From Adiantum capillus-veneris (taxonomy: Eukaryota; Streptophyta; Polypodiopsida; Polypodiales; Pteridaceae), in contig CM043963.1 of assembly GCA_014529385.2 (NCBI GenBank), positions 97,476,412 through 97,540,411 on the forward strand: 64,000 nucleotides of DNA. Reading direction: 5' to 3'. Under the pieces are notes generated by a model. The model was given only the letters and a program-made list of their open reading frames with translations, made no database searches and had not been told where the DNA came from. Both the position numbers and the translations under genes were made by a program. Shown here piece by piece: positions 32,771 through 43,179 of this stretch (position 1 is its first letter; each line of letters begins with the position of its first letter).

Positions 32771-33197
32771 CAAGGCTAAACATGTTCAGTATATAGGTAT
32801 CCAAGGCACACAAGCTAGCACTTTGAGAGAGGCGAACGATAATCCAATTTGATGGTTGGAAGCAGATGCTTGTCCGTTGTCAATAGGGAAGGGCTCACCA
32901 CACCACCCCTTGGTGGCCGACCTCCTGCAACCCACCACCATTGGGTTTTGACTAGGAATCGTTTTGACCCTTTGTAGTAGGAGTCCCCTAAGGATCCTCC
33001 CTCCACCTCAGCTTCATCGTTTCCACCCCCTCCGCCTTCTAACTCCTTTGCCCCACCGCCACCTCCCCCCCTCCCTCTCCTCCATCCTGTTAACTGAATC
33101 AACGTCAGTTAACAGAAGCTACTAAAGACCGAAGACGTACGAATGCACATTGAGGATGAATACAAAGAAGGAGTAAAGATTGGATTTACACATTTTT
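32771..33197. other. No supported gene; GC-rich spacer
   Basis: A CACCCC/CCTCC-rich segment gives Gly-rich or Pro-rich open frames on either strand that look compositional. Nothing else is seen. Confidence 0.4.
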
Positions 33198-33730
33198 CAT
33201 GTTTTCCCATAATGGTCACGTATTGTAAATTCTCGATTTATTTCAAGCCATTGTAATATTTTAACGTGTTACAGGCTCAATGGGAGTTCCAAGTTGTAAA
33301 GAATAGGTCACTTACTGTGCCTAGGTTGCAGATTTAGTAAGTGGTGAGCTCTAAAGACCTTGGGCACCCAGACATTGCATATTTTTAATCTAGGTATATA
33401 AGGCATGTGTGTACAAGAAATTAGGGTTCTCAAGTCATTTTTTGAGAGCACTCTTTGGTGAGAGCTCTTGAGGTGTGTGACTATGGAGTCCTTGAGCTTC
33501 TCCTTGCTCATGAGACTTGATTAACACTAATCAATGATTCATTCTCTCTCACTATGCCTCTCTCTTACTTCTTATGATTGCCTATGAAGCTTAGATTAAC
33601 TAGATCTTAATTAATTAGTGGTTAATCCCTCTCTAATTTTGTGTGATTTCACTCTTTTGCTTCTGTGTGCATGTTGGTTTAATGTGTTGCATGATGGGAT
33701 TAGTGTTTTGTGCATCTTGCAATCATAGTG
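33198..33730 (+). repeat. LTR-C 5' LTR, left part
   Basis: It begins near TGTTTTCCCATAATGG and contains TATATAA at 33395-33401. It ends with CAATCATAGTG (33720-33730), the left MULE-1 target duplication. The true start base is uncertain. Confidence 0.55.
33395..33401 (+). promoter_or_regulatory. LTR-C TATA box
   Basis: TATATAA, at an equivalent place to the TATATAA of the LTR-B LTR relative to the shared GGTTCCAAGTTGTA-like block. Confidence 0.45.
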
Positions 33731-34180
33731 AGTGTTACCGTTCTCCGAGTGAGGTTTTCCGAGCGATCCTAGTTTCCGAGTAGGTCTTGGCGGAAGGGTA
33801 CTCCTATTGGACAAGGTGGTCTGAGTCACTTCAAAACATGCTCCTATTCCGTTCTCGAATACATATTGACAAGAATGGATTTTGTTACTTGAAAAGGACA
33901 TAGGAACTTTACCTACAAGAGGATACATACTGCATTGATCAATACGAACGGAATGCCTAAATCAATTGTTTATTTATATACACCCTAATCTCATGTCTAG
34001 AGAGAGAGAGAGTGAGAGAGAGAGAATGCAAGATTGCAACAATAACAATACACATTTAAATGGAAGACTTTTGGATATTAAATTTTTGTTATAAAAAAGA
34101 CATAATAGATTATAGTTGAAAATAAGGATTTCATGTACGATCAATGAAACAAAATGTAACAGTAATTTACAATGATTCAC
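33731..34180 (+). repeat. MULE-1 left terminal inverted repeat
   Basis: It is the reverse complement of 46567-46950 over nearly its whole length, with an insertion of about 60 bases around 33800-33880. Shared blocks include TATACACCCTAATCTCATGT and AATGCCTAAATCAATTGTTT. Confidence 0.92.
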
Positions 34181-34784
34181 ATTCATCATCAATGTAAAGG
34201 TTTCGAATGGAGCGTCGCTCTTCCCGTTCCATGTCGAATCGTTTGTCTCTACACATGCTCTTTGCCATTGCTTCGGCATACACGGGCAATTGACTTTGCA
34301 TGGAAGGAACAAACGAGATCTTAATACATATCAAGAAATCCATACAAAGGAAAATAATTAACATATTCAAATATAACATCTAATACATAACATTTCCAAT
34401 GTAAAATGTGTTTCCTAAATTGTGAGTATTCCATATATTGTCACCAACCATGATAAAACAAAAGCATATCCAAATATGGCAATAGAAGCCAAACATCACA
34501 TAAGCATATATTGAAATACTACTATTTACCTAGAGCTGGCAATAAATTTCTATAACAAAAAATCCATACAAAGGGAGAAGATTAACTTATGAACAGCATA
34601 ACATCCAAGAACATAACATAACCAAAGCAACTATGTTCCAAAACCAATGAGTTTTACATAAATGTCACTCTGCGACAAAACAAGAGCATAATTAACATGG
34701 CAATACAAACTAAACATCACATAAAAACAAACCACACTTTGAAGAAGTCCATAATAGTAATAGTCTCAAAAGACAAGGGCCTCA
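34181..34784. other. MULE-1 spacer, no gene
   Basis: AT-rich sequence between the left inverted repeat and the 3' end of the minus-strand cargo gene. It would hold that gene's 3' untranslated region. Nothing else is seen. Confidence 0.5.
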
Positions 34785-35243
34785 CTAGTCATATGGTTTG
34801 AAACCTGCAAGTGGATCCACCTCATCATCTGCCTGCGGCCTACTAAGATCGTCATGGCTGCTCTGTTGCATGTAAGCCAAAAGGAGAGGCTCTACATACG
34901 TGGTCATCAAGAATGTATCCACATCGATAGATGCACATACTCTACCAGTGTGCATGCATGTCTTAAGAATAGGCACAGTACCACATCCCATCTCAATGCA
35001 CACACCACCTCGACGATAGTACAGGTATACAAATCATGCTAAAAATGTATGACTCCTCTCTAGTCCCCCACGCCACTGCTGCCCGGCGGGGTCCAAAGCA
35101 CGCAGATCATCCGAAAGATAATGATAGGCAAGGGTATCTAAAGGATGCATGCCGAAGGACTCAAAGAGGGGTGTACTCTCTGGAATGAAAAATAGGAGGA
35201 TCTGTAGCTCGGCGTCGAACCATAAAAAGCATTGATGTAGAAC
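34785..35243 (-). other. Methyltransferase C-terminal exon with motif I
   Basis: One frame reads [39 protein letters not shown], a TGA (35034-35036), then [32 protein letters not shown] and a tail ending [16 protein letters not shown] followed by G-R-x-x-x-S-I-D-x-D is the SAM-binding motif I and motif II pattern. Its placement after motif IV is the order of beta-class DNA amino methyltransferases. The acceptor GTTGCTAG lies at about 35245-35252. Confidence 0.6.
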
Positions 35244-36041
35244 ACTAGCAACAAAAGTTAATATCCAATTAAACCTTAATTTAAGAAACACATGTAGTTT
35301 TGAGCATTTGAACGTAATATAATCATCACTATGCTCACATTTGTGCAAATACCATCAATCTCCTTGTATCCATATGTAGAATGGTGAATGACAACCACTC
35401 GTCTCACTATCTCCAAATCGTAAACGCGAACATAGCGGTCAATCCATCCAATTGTGGAATCACCTATAATATAATTGCACCGTCTTAGAAAAGTTTCAAT
35501 AAGTAGAAGCCAAAATAAACATAAATGTTAACAACTATTAACTTTAACAAATACCTGCCATAGAGGCCATCACCAATAACCATCCCAAGTCTGCCAAAGT
35601 AGATGCTGCCAAAGCAATCCCATAGCGCACATGGTCCTCAGAAACAAAATCCCAGGTGGGACAAGGATCGTCACCACCTTGAGTGCCTCCAAATGGCAAG
35701 TCAAGGAAAATGAAGTCAGCTACCCAATCCACAACTTTTCCCCTCTTTGTATAATTAACCCTTGAAGGCTTATTTTGCTTGATGAACTCGTGCACACTAT
35801 AGAAGGTATCATTTTTTCTTCCTCCCGCAAAATCCTTCCCAATGATTATGTAATCACCAACCACTACAATGCTTTTGGGATTCTCAACACGAGGCATGTA
35901 TCCCAAAGAATGCGTTGCAAGATAAATAAATTGTGTAGTCCTTTTGGAAAGCCTCTTTTGACCTTTAAGAGAATTCCCTTCAGGATCACAAGAGCATGAT
36001 ATCAATAAGGTTTTCCTCTCAAAACACATACAGATAAGAGA

Positions 36042-36107
<66 letters not shown>

Positions 36108-36203
36108 TTTGTGTATGTGTACACACTTGTACACATAAATGCAAAGACATCACGTGGATACTTGAGAGACATACACACATAGACTAATGTATGCAGAAAC
36201 ATG

Positions 36204-36270
<67 letters not shown>

Positions 36271-39200
36271 TACTTACATGCATACAGAGACATTTATATA
36301 TGTATGTATACATACACAAGTAAGTAGGTATGTATGTGTGTGAGTGCATGTGTATATAAACACTATTAAAATATTTACTAAAGAATCAAAGTAGATGTGG
36401 ATCTTGGAATTCAAACCTTGAGTGCAATCCTCTGTTTCCAAGTCCTCCATATGATGAGAAATATCAAAGGACTTTTGACTTTCAACATCAATACTTTGTT
36501 TCTCAACATGCTTCTCTTTTTGTTTATCTACACAACATTAGAATAAAGAAAAAAACATTATTGAATACCAACAAATCATATTTACATTAAGAAAAAACAA
36601 GGCAAATTACAAGACATAATACATGATTCAAAACATCACTTATACAAAATTTCAAATTATCATACTCTTTCTTTGGTCCACTTCTTTTGGAACCATGGTT
36701 GATATTTGTGAATAGAACTCCTTCTCTCTATTCAAAACATGACCTCCTTCAAGATCTATCCACCATGGACAATTGTCAAGCTCCCATTGTGTACATTGAT
36801 GCATAGCACGTGGGTACATACAAGTCTCTTCATTCAGGGTCAAAAGCCATTGCTTTGCCCTAACTGGAATACTTGGCACATGACCTTTTCCTTGCAAGCA
36901 AACAAAGTACCTACAATGGATAATGAAACAACTATCAAAGACATGATTTTATCTTCGTTTTGAAATTAAAGTAACTATCAAGTAAATTCATTCACACATC
37001 TTCACCTAAAAAGTAGCCTCATCGAAGCTTTCAATATCATATCCTCTTTCTTGAGAGGTTTATCATTGCTCTTCTTCTCCTTTGGCTCTCCTCGAACCTC
37101 AAGAGGAAACAGATATGTCCTCATCTCTATCTTCACCTCTTCATAGAAGTCAAATAGGGAGAGATCAAGAGGCACAATTACCCCTCCCGGCACATCCATA
37201 AAATTGACCAACACCTCCTTAGCTTTATGGTATATCTTCTCAAGCACAGCTTCTCTTCTAAGCCAACTTTAAGAAGAAAACATAAACTCATGTATTTTTG
37301 TTAGCCTATAAACCATGCAATGTATACAATCATAAAAAATGTTAGGAACTCACTGTCTATAAAGGTGATCCCCTCGTGCAAGGCCATACATAGATTTTGT
37401 TGCTTTGTTTGCCTCCAACAAAGTCAACCAAAAGATTTTTGACTCCATTTGAACATCACATAAAGCCAATAAATTCAATTTCTCAAGCGTTGCAAAACTT
37501 TTGGGCCCCCACTTGAGAGACCATACTTTTGACATCCAAGTATCTCCATGCTTGGGATCGACAATATTAAGGATCTAAAATTAACTTAGTGAAGTCAATA
37601 ATTTATCTAAGCAAAGTAAATACAAACACATAGTTGTTCATTGAGAAAGAATCACCTTTCCAATCCTATCACCATATCTTGAAGCCAACTCTTCATTCTC
37701 CTTCTCTTCAAACAATCGAAGCTCTTCATCTGAAATTTTTAGTCTTGCCTCTTCAACCTTCTTGTTTAGTGCTTTACTTATTTGCACCTAGAAAAACAAG
37801 GGAAGGAATCAAATCCATTGTGACAAGCATAGCAATACTAAATTCATGTTAGAAATATATGCTACTTAAAACTTACATTAAAAACTAGCTTTCCGAGATA
37901 TCTACATGTAAGAGGATACCATGGCTCAACACCCTTGGTACTCTTCTTTCAGATACGTGCAATCAACATTCTATCTCTCTCAGGTAGGTCTTTAAGGTAC
38001 TCCCCATGATCAGCAGAACAAATATTTGCACAATTTACTAGTTCATCCCTCAATGTTGTGGTCACCAAAGCATGTGTATTCAAACTACATGTTCAAAAGC
38101 AAGATAAATTCACATAAACATAAGAAAACTTGAGAACTATCATAACCAAAAAGATAAGGAAGGAGATTCACTAGTTCATCCTCTGTAAACTTGTAAGAAG
38201 GGCAATCTCACTAACCCTGGCAGGGTCAATAATAGTACAAAGCACACGACAATGCTTCACTTTTGTTTCTTTGACGCATTCTTTAATAGCAGATGTCCAT
38301 GCCACGGTACGATGGTTGCCTTCCCAAACATAGAACATGTGACCCATTAGCTCCTGAAGTTCAGGTTTCAGAATGAGATCAACTTCAAACTCTTTGTTAA
38401 CCTCATGCCAAATAGGATCCCAATCCCTCTGTGTTGCTTCATCCACAACTGAAACTTCTTTGTCCCTCGTCCAAATGGAAACAATAAATGCTCCTTTCTC
38501 TGCCACATAACCCTCTCTAGCAAATGCTATTTTCAAGCCTGAAAGATCATCACGAAGACCCCTAACCCTTGCATAAGGAATTAGTCTACAAAGAGGAATG
38601 GGTGGACAATGATGACAGCTGAACATCCTTGTTTTTTGAAGAATGTCCTCTCCCATGTCCATGTAAATCTTGTTCTCTTCATTGGATGGCTCTACAGATG
38701 GTACCTCTGGCCTAACAACATAAGGGACAATCATCATACTTGCAACCCCTGAAGCATACAGATTTTGGCTCTCAACCTCTTCCTCAACATCATTTTGCTC
38801 TAGCAATGAAGTGTCCACCACTCTGCTTATGTCATCTTGACTCTCTTGTTGCATTGAGTCTACATTAAGTTGAGACGATCCTCTAGTTTTCCTCAATCGC
38901 TTACGACCTGAAGAACTGCAAAGAGAAACAAATAAAAAAGTATCCCAAATTAACAAAAAAAACAAATTGAAAAAAACACCCCAAAAGCATCCCAAATTTA
39001 TAAAAAAAACAAATTGGAAAAAACACCCCAAAAGCAGGCCGCATCGGCGCGGCCTACTTTTGAGGTGTTTTTTTGCAATTTGCATGCCATTTATACTCGC
39101 AACTTAAATTGTTCAAATGCAATCCTTTTCTAATTTTCACCACTAATTACCATTATTACCATTATAACTTGATCATGCATTTAATTACAGTACTGTGCAA

Positions 39201-42200
39201 GCTAAAAGAAGATCGCAACCTGCAAAGCTACGTCTCATCATTAATAAGTATTTCATTCGGGCAGCAGAAGGATTCGAAGGAGAAAATTGTGCATAGCATT
39301 GGAAAAGCCAAAGGGATTGTGAGCGGGCAAACTCTGCAAGACACTAAAAAATGATGCTTTGCTAAGATCAGATTCCTCTGCTGTAAGATCAAATTAGAAG
39401 GAAGGATTATTGCTTTACAGAATAGGTCGTGTATAGATTCTAAAAGGAATGGTCAAGAGCTAGCTGTGGTCATTCGTGCCAGAGAGATGGGAAGTTTTCC
39501 TCAACTTAGTTGAAAATCCATCCCTGCCGCTGGATTCAAAGCAAGGCAAAAGAAACATGAAAAGGAGGAAGTCCGGCCGTATACTTCACGGATTGCCAAC
39601 AAAATGAAAGGAAAATTTGTAAAATTTATAATCCCCCGCCAAAATATCTTTCAAGTTTGTAAACATGCGTTCATAGTTTTTAACTACATAAATGATGCCT
39701 AGAATTGCATAATCGATGGACATTAAAATAGCCGTAATCATAACCAGGTGATCAAACTCAACATGAGTGAATGCCCCCACCTACATACGCTTCATAATCG
39801 CTAGAATCTTGCATATATTTATGCATATAGCTTTCCTTTCTGCCACAAGGCTGCCAAATTTGCACGCTCACAAAAATTCATCACTGCTTCGAAGGCAGTT
39901 TTTTCAAACTTCCAAATTTCAATGTTTTGAACATTTTAAGAGACTTCACTAGTGTCATTTTGTACACCACTCTACTTCAAAATGTTAGCAGGAAAGGAGA
40001 GGTGGGGGGAGGACAAAACAGACGTCCCGAATCCACACTTGCTAAAGCGAAGAGAATGACAGGTTCATAGAGGTCCCTCGATTCCTCAAATTGCTGGAAG
40101 GAGCCATTGAGCCAACTGAGGTTGAAGGTCAAGGACCCTATCTCGTCAGCAAGGGAAGCCCACTCTTCATGAAACGAGCTATCATCCAACTCGGATGATG
40201 AAGAGGACAGCGGGATCCCAAGCTCGTCATCAGATGCCTGTAAGCAGGTGCTGGATTCGTACATCCCCGTCAAAGGTATCATCATCATGTTACAGAAGCT
40301 CGCCATGAGAATAGGGTTCTTGCTCAGGGGCTGGACAATTGTCGCTACTCCAAGCAAGGCCAAAATTAGAGGCATCACGAACAGAAGGAGGGTTTTAGAG
40401 CAGAAGATGACACCAATATACATATTTCATCAAGTTGGAAAACAGATCCTACCGTCTGAAGCCATGACAAACTAGTATAGTCAAGCCAATCATCATGCTA
40501 ATAAAGCATATATAGTGACTAAAATGACAAGAGAGAGACCTGTTTCACCCTTGAGCAAAGGAAAATTGATATCTTTTTAAGCCTACAAGTGATAATGGTT
40601 TATTGATGGTTTATAAGATCAGATGCCTCTGCCAACATCACCTCTAGTTTTAGGCATCAGCTAGTGACTGTAAAGTGCATCTCCATTCAAACGAAAGGGG
40701 GTTTCAGAGGCTTTATTGCAGAGCTTTCTGCTATCAACAATTTGAGGCACCGCAATTTGGTCCGACTCCGAGGATGGGGAGAGGGCAAGGGCTGACTATT
40801 TCTTGTCCATGACTATATGCCCCATGGGAGCTTGGACAGCTTTCTCTATAATCATCGAGCGTGTAGCCCTCGACTGGGCAAAGCGCTTCAATATCTGTTT
40901 GGGTCTAGACTCTGCTTTGCTATATCTTCATGAGGAGTGCAATGGAGTTGTTCTGCGTAGAGATGTCTAGCCCAACAATGTGCTGTTAGATGAGAATTTC
41001 AATGCTAAGCTCACAGATTTTAGTCTTTCCAGGCTGTTAAAGCCATTAATGTCTGGGTATGAGTCAATGATAGTGGCAGGCACTAGATTGTGTATTCCTT
41101 GCCATTTGCCCTGGCCCCTCTCTATGAACGAACCTTCAGCTCTCAATGCCTTAAGAAGACACTATCCCCAGGCCCGTATTGAAATGGCAAAGCTTCCCTA
41201 TACTCTGCCTTGATTGGGCATATCCTTGGTTGGGCATATCCAGCAATTGTTGACATTTTTTTAACGGCTCTTCACATGGAATACACACTGACATACACAT
41301 GGACCAAGCATGATGTCTTTTCCCCACAATCCTCGACTGAAAATCTCAGTGATTTTGTTGGCCCATGTGTAATGCCAACATGCCTTTTGTTGCCCGCATC
41401 TTAATAGAAGCCCTTGATTTGCATACGATCAAAAGAGCAGCACATGTACTGGCCCTGATCAGTTTATCCCAAAAGATGCATACACAGAGAATGAAGACAA
41501 TTTGACAAAAAACACCCCAAAAGCAGGCCGCGCCGGCGCGCCCTACTTTTGGGGTGTTTTTTTGCAAGAGACATTGTCATCAATCCAACAACAGAGAGAA
41601 CAACCAGAAAAGGGCCAAAAAATGGATGGCAGAGGACACGCCAAACCAAGAAACACGACATCATATCCGGTCTTTTGCTAGCCCTCATTGAAAGCAGAAA
41701 CAAAATCCACCACTAAGTTCCCCTCAGTGGGGAGATTTGCATACTCCAAGGCCAAATTGTCCCTATACTCTTCCCTGACTCTAGTTCCATCTACACCTGG
41801 TTGGGCATATCCATCAACTATTGACATTTTTTTAACGGCTCTTCACATGGCATACACACTGACATACACATGGACCAAGCATAATGTCTTTTCCCCACAA
41901 TCCTCCACTGAAAATCTCAGTGATTTTGCTGGCCCATGTGTAATGCCAACATGCCTGCATCTTAATAGAAGCCCTTGATTTGCACACGATCAAAAGAGCA
42001 GCACAAAACCTGGCCCTGATCAGTTTATAGAAGCAAAAGCAAACATATGTACATTACAGTAAAAGCGTGTCAAAATAGAAGGCTGAAATTGACAAAAGAG
42101 CATCAAAATAGAAGCGCAGGCTGATATTGATAAAACGCAGGCACAAATCTGCTTGGATTTTTTTTTCCAAAAAACCCCACAAAAGGAGGGTGCGCCGGCG

Positions 42201-42296
42201 CGGCCTGCGTTTGATGAGTTTTTTTAAGCAGAGCGCAGCTATTTCAACCATGGAGAAGAGAATGTACCTCTGAATAATTTTCTTCGATTTGTTCAT
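34785..42296 (-). CDS. MULE-1 cargo gene: ParB-like domain + DNA N4/N6-amino methyltransferase-like protein, multi-exon
   Basis: Exons inferred on the minus strand from reading frame plus GT/AG borders: 42268-42296 (MNKSKKIIQ), 38172-38915 (ParB-like), 37877-38084, 37656-37787, 37354-37574, 37006-37266, 36666-36910, 36417-36527, 35555-36015 (methyltransferase motif IV), 35353-35463, and a last exon ending at 34785 (motif I). The first seven junctions keep phase exactly, including AG+T making Ser across the 3.35-kb first intron. The junctions 36417/36015 and 35353/last exon do not keep phase in my model. In-frame TGA codons in the exon 37877-38084 (ARI-stop-KKS) and at 35034-35036 could both derive from CGA. 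Predicted length is near 970 residues. The likely role is sequence-guided DNA modification; this is an inference from domains. Confidence 0.6.
35555..36015 (-). other. Methyltransferase motif IV exon
   Basis: The exon encodes [20 protein letters not shown], then [20 protein letters not shown], then [17 protein letters not shown] and [13 protein letters not shown]. The pattern F-D-L-P-F-G, followed after about 12 residues by W-D and then a hydrophobic L-x-x-x-G-x-L-x-V strand, is what amino methyltransferases (N6-adenine or N4-cytosine) show around the DPPY/F motif. The second position is Leu instead of Pro. The upstream intron holds the (GA)n and (TA)n tracts. Confidence 0.6.
36045..36106. 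repeat. (GA)n microsatellite in cargo-gene intron
   Basis: A GA run of about 62 bases. On the gene strand it is a CT tract just upstream of the motif IV exon, so it may serve as part of the polypyrimidine tract. Confidence 0.9.
36207..36268. repeat. (TA)n microsatellite
   Basis: A pure TA run of about 60 bases in the same intron. Confidence 0.95.
36417..38084 (-). other. Middle exons of the MULE-1 cargo gene, unknown domain
   Basis: Six short exons encode a charged helical piece ([20 protein letters not shown]), a segment with [20 protein letters not shown] and [12 protein letters not shown], a piece with [20 protein letters not shown], and one with [21 protein letters not shown] recognise no family. 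Introns are 80-140 bases or slightly more, with GTAAGT, GTGAGT and similar donors. The segment could be a target-recognition or dimerisation region between the ParB and methyltransferase parts. Confidence 0.5.
38172..38915 (-). other. ParB-like exon of the MULE-1 cargo gene
   Basis: After a basic N-terminus ([14 protein letters not shown]) and an acidic linker, the exon has [20 protein letters not shown], then [13 protein letters not shown], and near the end [15 protein letters not shown]. The G-N-H-R motif, preceded by W-E, is the signature of the ParB/sulfiredoxin-like fold, where it binds nucleotide. The acceptor TTTGCAG lies directly upstream (38916-38922). The donor GTGAATC follows at 38171-38165. 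ParB-like domains next to DNA methyltransferases are known from phage and bacterial proteins. Confidence 0.65.
38936..39034 (-). repeat. Tandem duplication feeding into hairpin copy 1
   Basis: Two copies of a roughly 50-base unit containing TATCCCAAATT or CATCCCAAATT, then AAAAACAAATTG, then AAAACACCCCAAAAGCA. The second copy runs directly into the GC-rich hairpin. Confidence 0.7.
39018..39074. repeat. GC-rich hairpin, copy 1
   Basis: AAAAAACACCCCAAAAGCAGG pairs with CTACTTTTGAGGTGTTTTTTT around a CGCATCGGCGCG core. One of three related hairpins in the first intron of the cargo gene. Confidence 0.8.
39085..40600. other. MULE-1 intron sequence with unassigned open frames
   Basis: Plus-strand 39073-39354 ([20 protein letters not shown]) and minus-strand 39977-40423 are open. 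The latter starts near a hydrophobic helix ([20 protein letters not shown]) and then has an acidic Ser-rich part ([20 protein letters not shown]), so it could be a small membrane protein fragment. I recognise neither. They may be captured host pieces. Confidence 0.35.
40620..41140 (+). pseudogene. Lectin-type receptor-like kinase fragment
   Basis: The plus strand encodes, in shifting frames, [19 protein letters not shown], then [19 protein letters not shown], then [19 protein letters not shown], a stop, [17 protein letters not shown] and SLSRLL. These are kinase subdomains III to VII of a plant receptor kinase, closest in style to L-type lectin receptor kinases. The H-R-D of the catalytic loop reads R-R-D and DFG reads DFS. 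The extracellular and N-lobe glycine-loop parts are missing. Being inside a MULE intron, it is probably a captured and decayed host fragment. Confidence 0.7.
41228..42027 (+). repeat. Duplicated ~235-bp segment (41228-41466 and 41799-42027)
   Basis: Both copies begin GGTTGGGCATATCCA and end GGCCCTGATCAGTTTA, with small substitutions and a short deletion in the second copy. A spacer with hairpin copy 2 lies between them. No gene is recognised in the unit. Confidence 0.85.
41507..41563. repeat. GC-rich hairpin, copy 2 (best preserved)
   Basis: ACACCCCAAAAG and CTTTTGGGGTGT are perfect 12-base arms. The centre CGCGCCGGCGCG is itself a perfect palindrome, so nearly the whole 57-base segment folds back on itself. 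Confidence 0.85.
42168..42236. repeat. GC-rich hairpin, copy 3 (diverged)
   Basis: CCAAAAAACCCCACAAAAGG and CGTTTGATGAGTTTTTTT flank TGCGCCGGCGCGGCC. Arms are less perfect than in copy 2, but the core is the same. Confidence 0.75.
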
Positions 42297-42363
42297 TTTC
42301 GCCTGTTCACCTTCGATTTGTTCACCTTCGACTCAGAAAAGCCCAAAATTTTGAGAACTTTTG

Positions 42364-42579
<216 letters not shown>

Positions 42580-42759
42580 TTACATTGATTGTCTCTCAAC
42601 TTGAGAGTCGAGACTTGACAGCTCTCAAAAGCCGCGGACGGTGGAGTTTTAACTTCATAGGAAACTATCCCAAGAGACCTGAAAACTAGCCAATGAGGAG
42701 TTGAACTCAAGACCTGGTATTCAAGAAGGAAATGGCATAACCAATCTGCCACACTTGGG

Positions 42760-42872
42760 TAGAGAGAGAGATAGAGAGAGCGAGAGACGCACACTATATA
42801 TATATAGATAGATATATATATATAGAGCGAGAGAGAGAGAGAACTAGTGAGAGAGATATAGAGGCACACCAG

Positions 42873-42949
<77 letters not shown>

Positions 42950-42950
42950 G
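42760..42950. repeat. GA/TA microsatellite cluster
   Basis: Alternating GAGA and TATA blocks, including a TA run of about 45 bases at 42874-42919 and a GA run to 42946. It fills the space between the two divergent MULE-1 genes. Confidence 0.9.
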
Positions 42951-43179
42951 AGAGTGTGAGAAAGATAGATCTAGTTATTTTTATGATGGCAAAAATTTAA
43001 TGCATTGGATTTTTAAAATTATGTGATCATGAAATAGAGGTACATTTATGACGGTTTCACTAGATTTTTTTTGCCGAAATTAATAGAAATTCCCTTCAGT
43101 TGGTTCAACTCAGAGTTTCTACAATCAGTCCTTGCTTTAACGCCCTGTTTTTACAATCGTCTCCTTTCTTCAATCATCC

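Noticed and set aside
36002-36349. Ile-Tyr-rich minus-strand frame
   Set aside because: Translation of a (TA)n tract in an intron.
39977-40423. Host membrane-protein gene
   Set aside because: One hydrophobic helix and an acidic tail are visible, but there is no recognisable family and it lies in a transposon intron; kept only as an unassigned frame.
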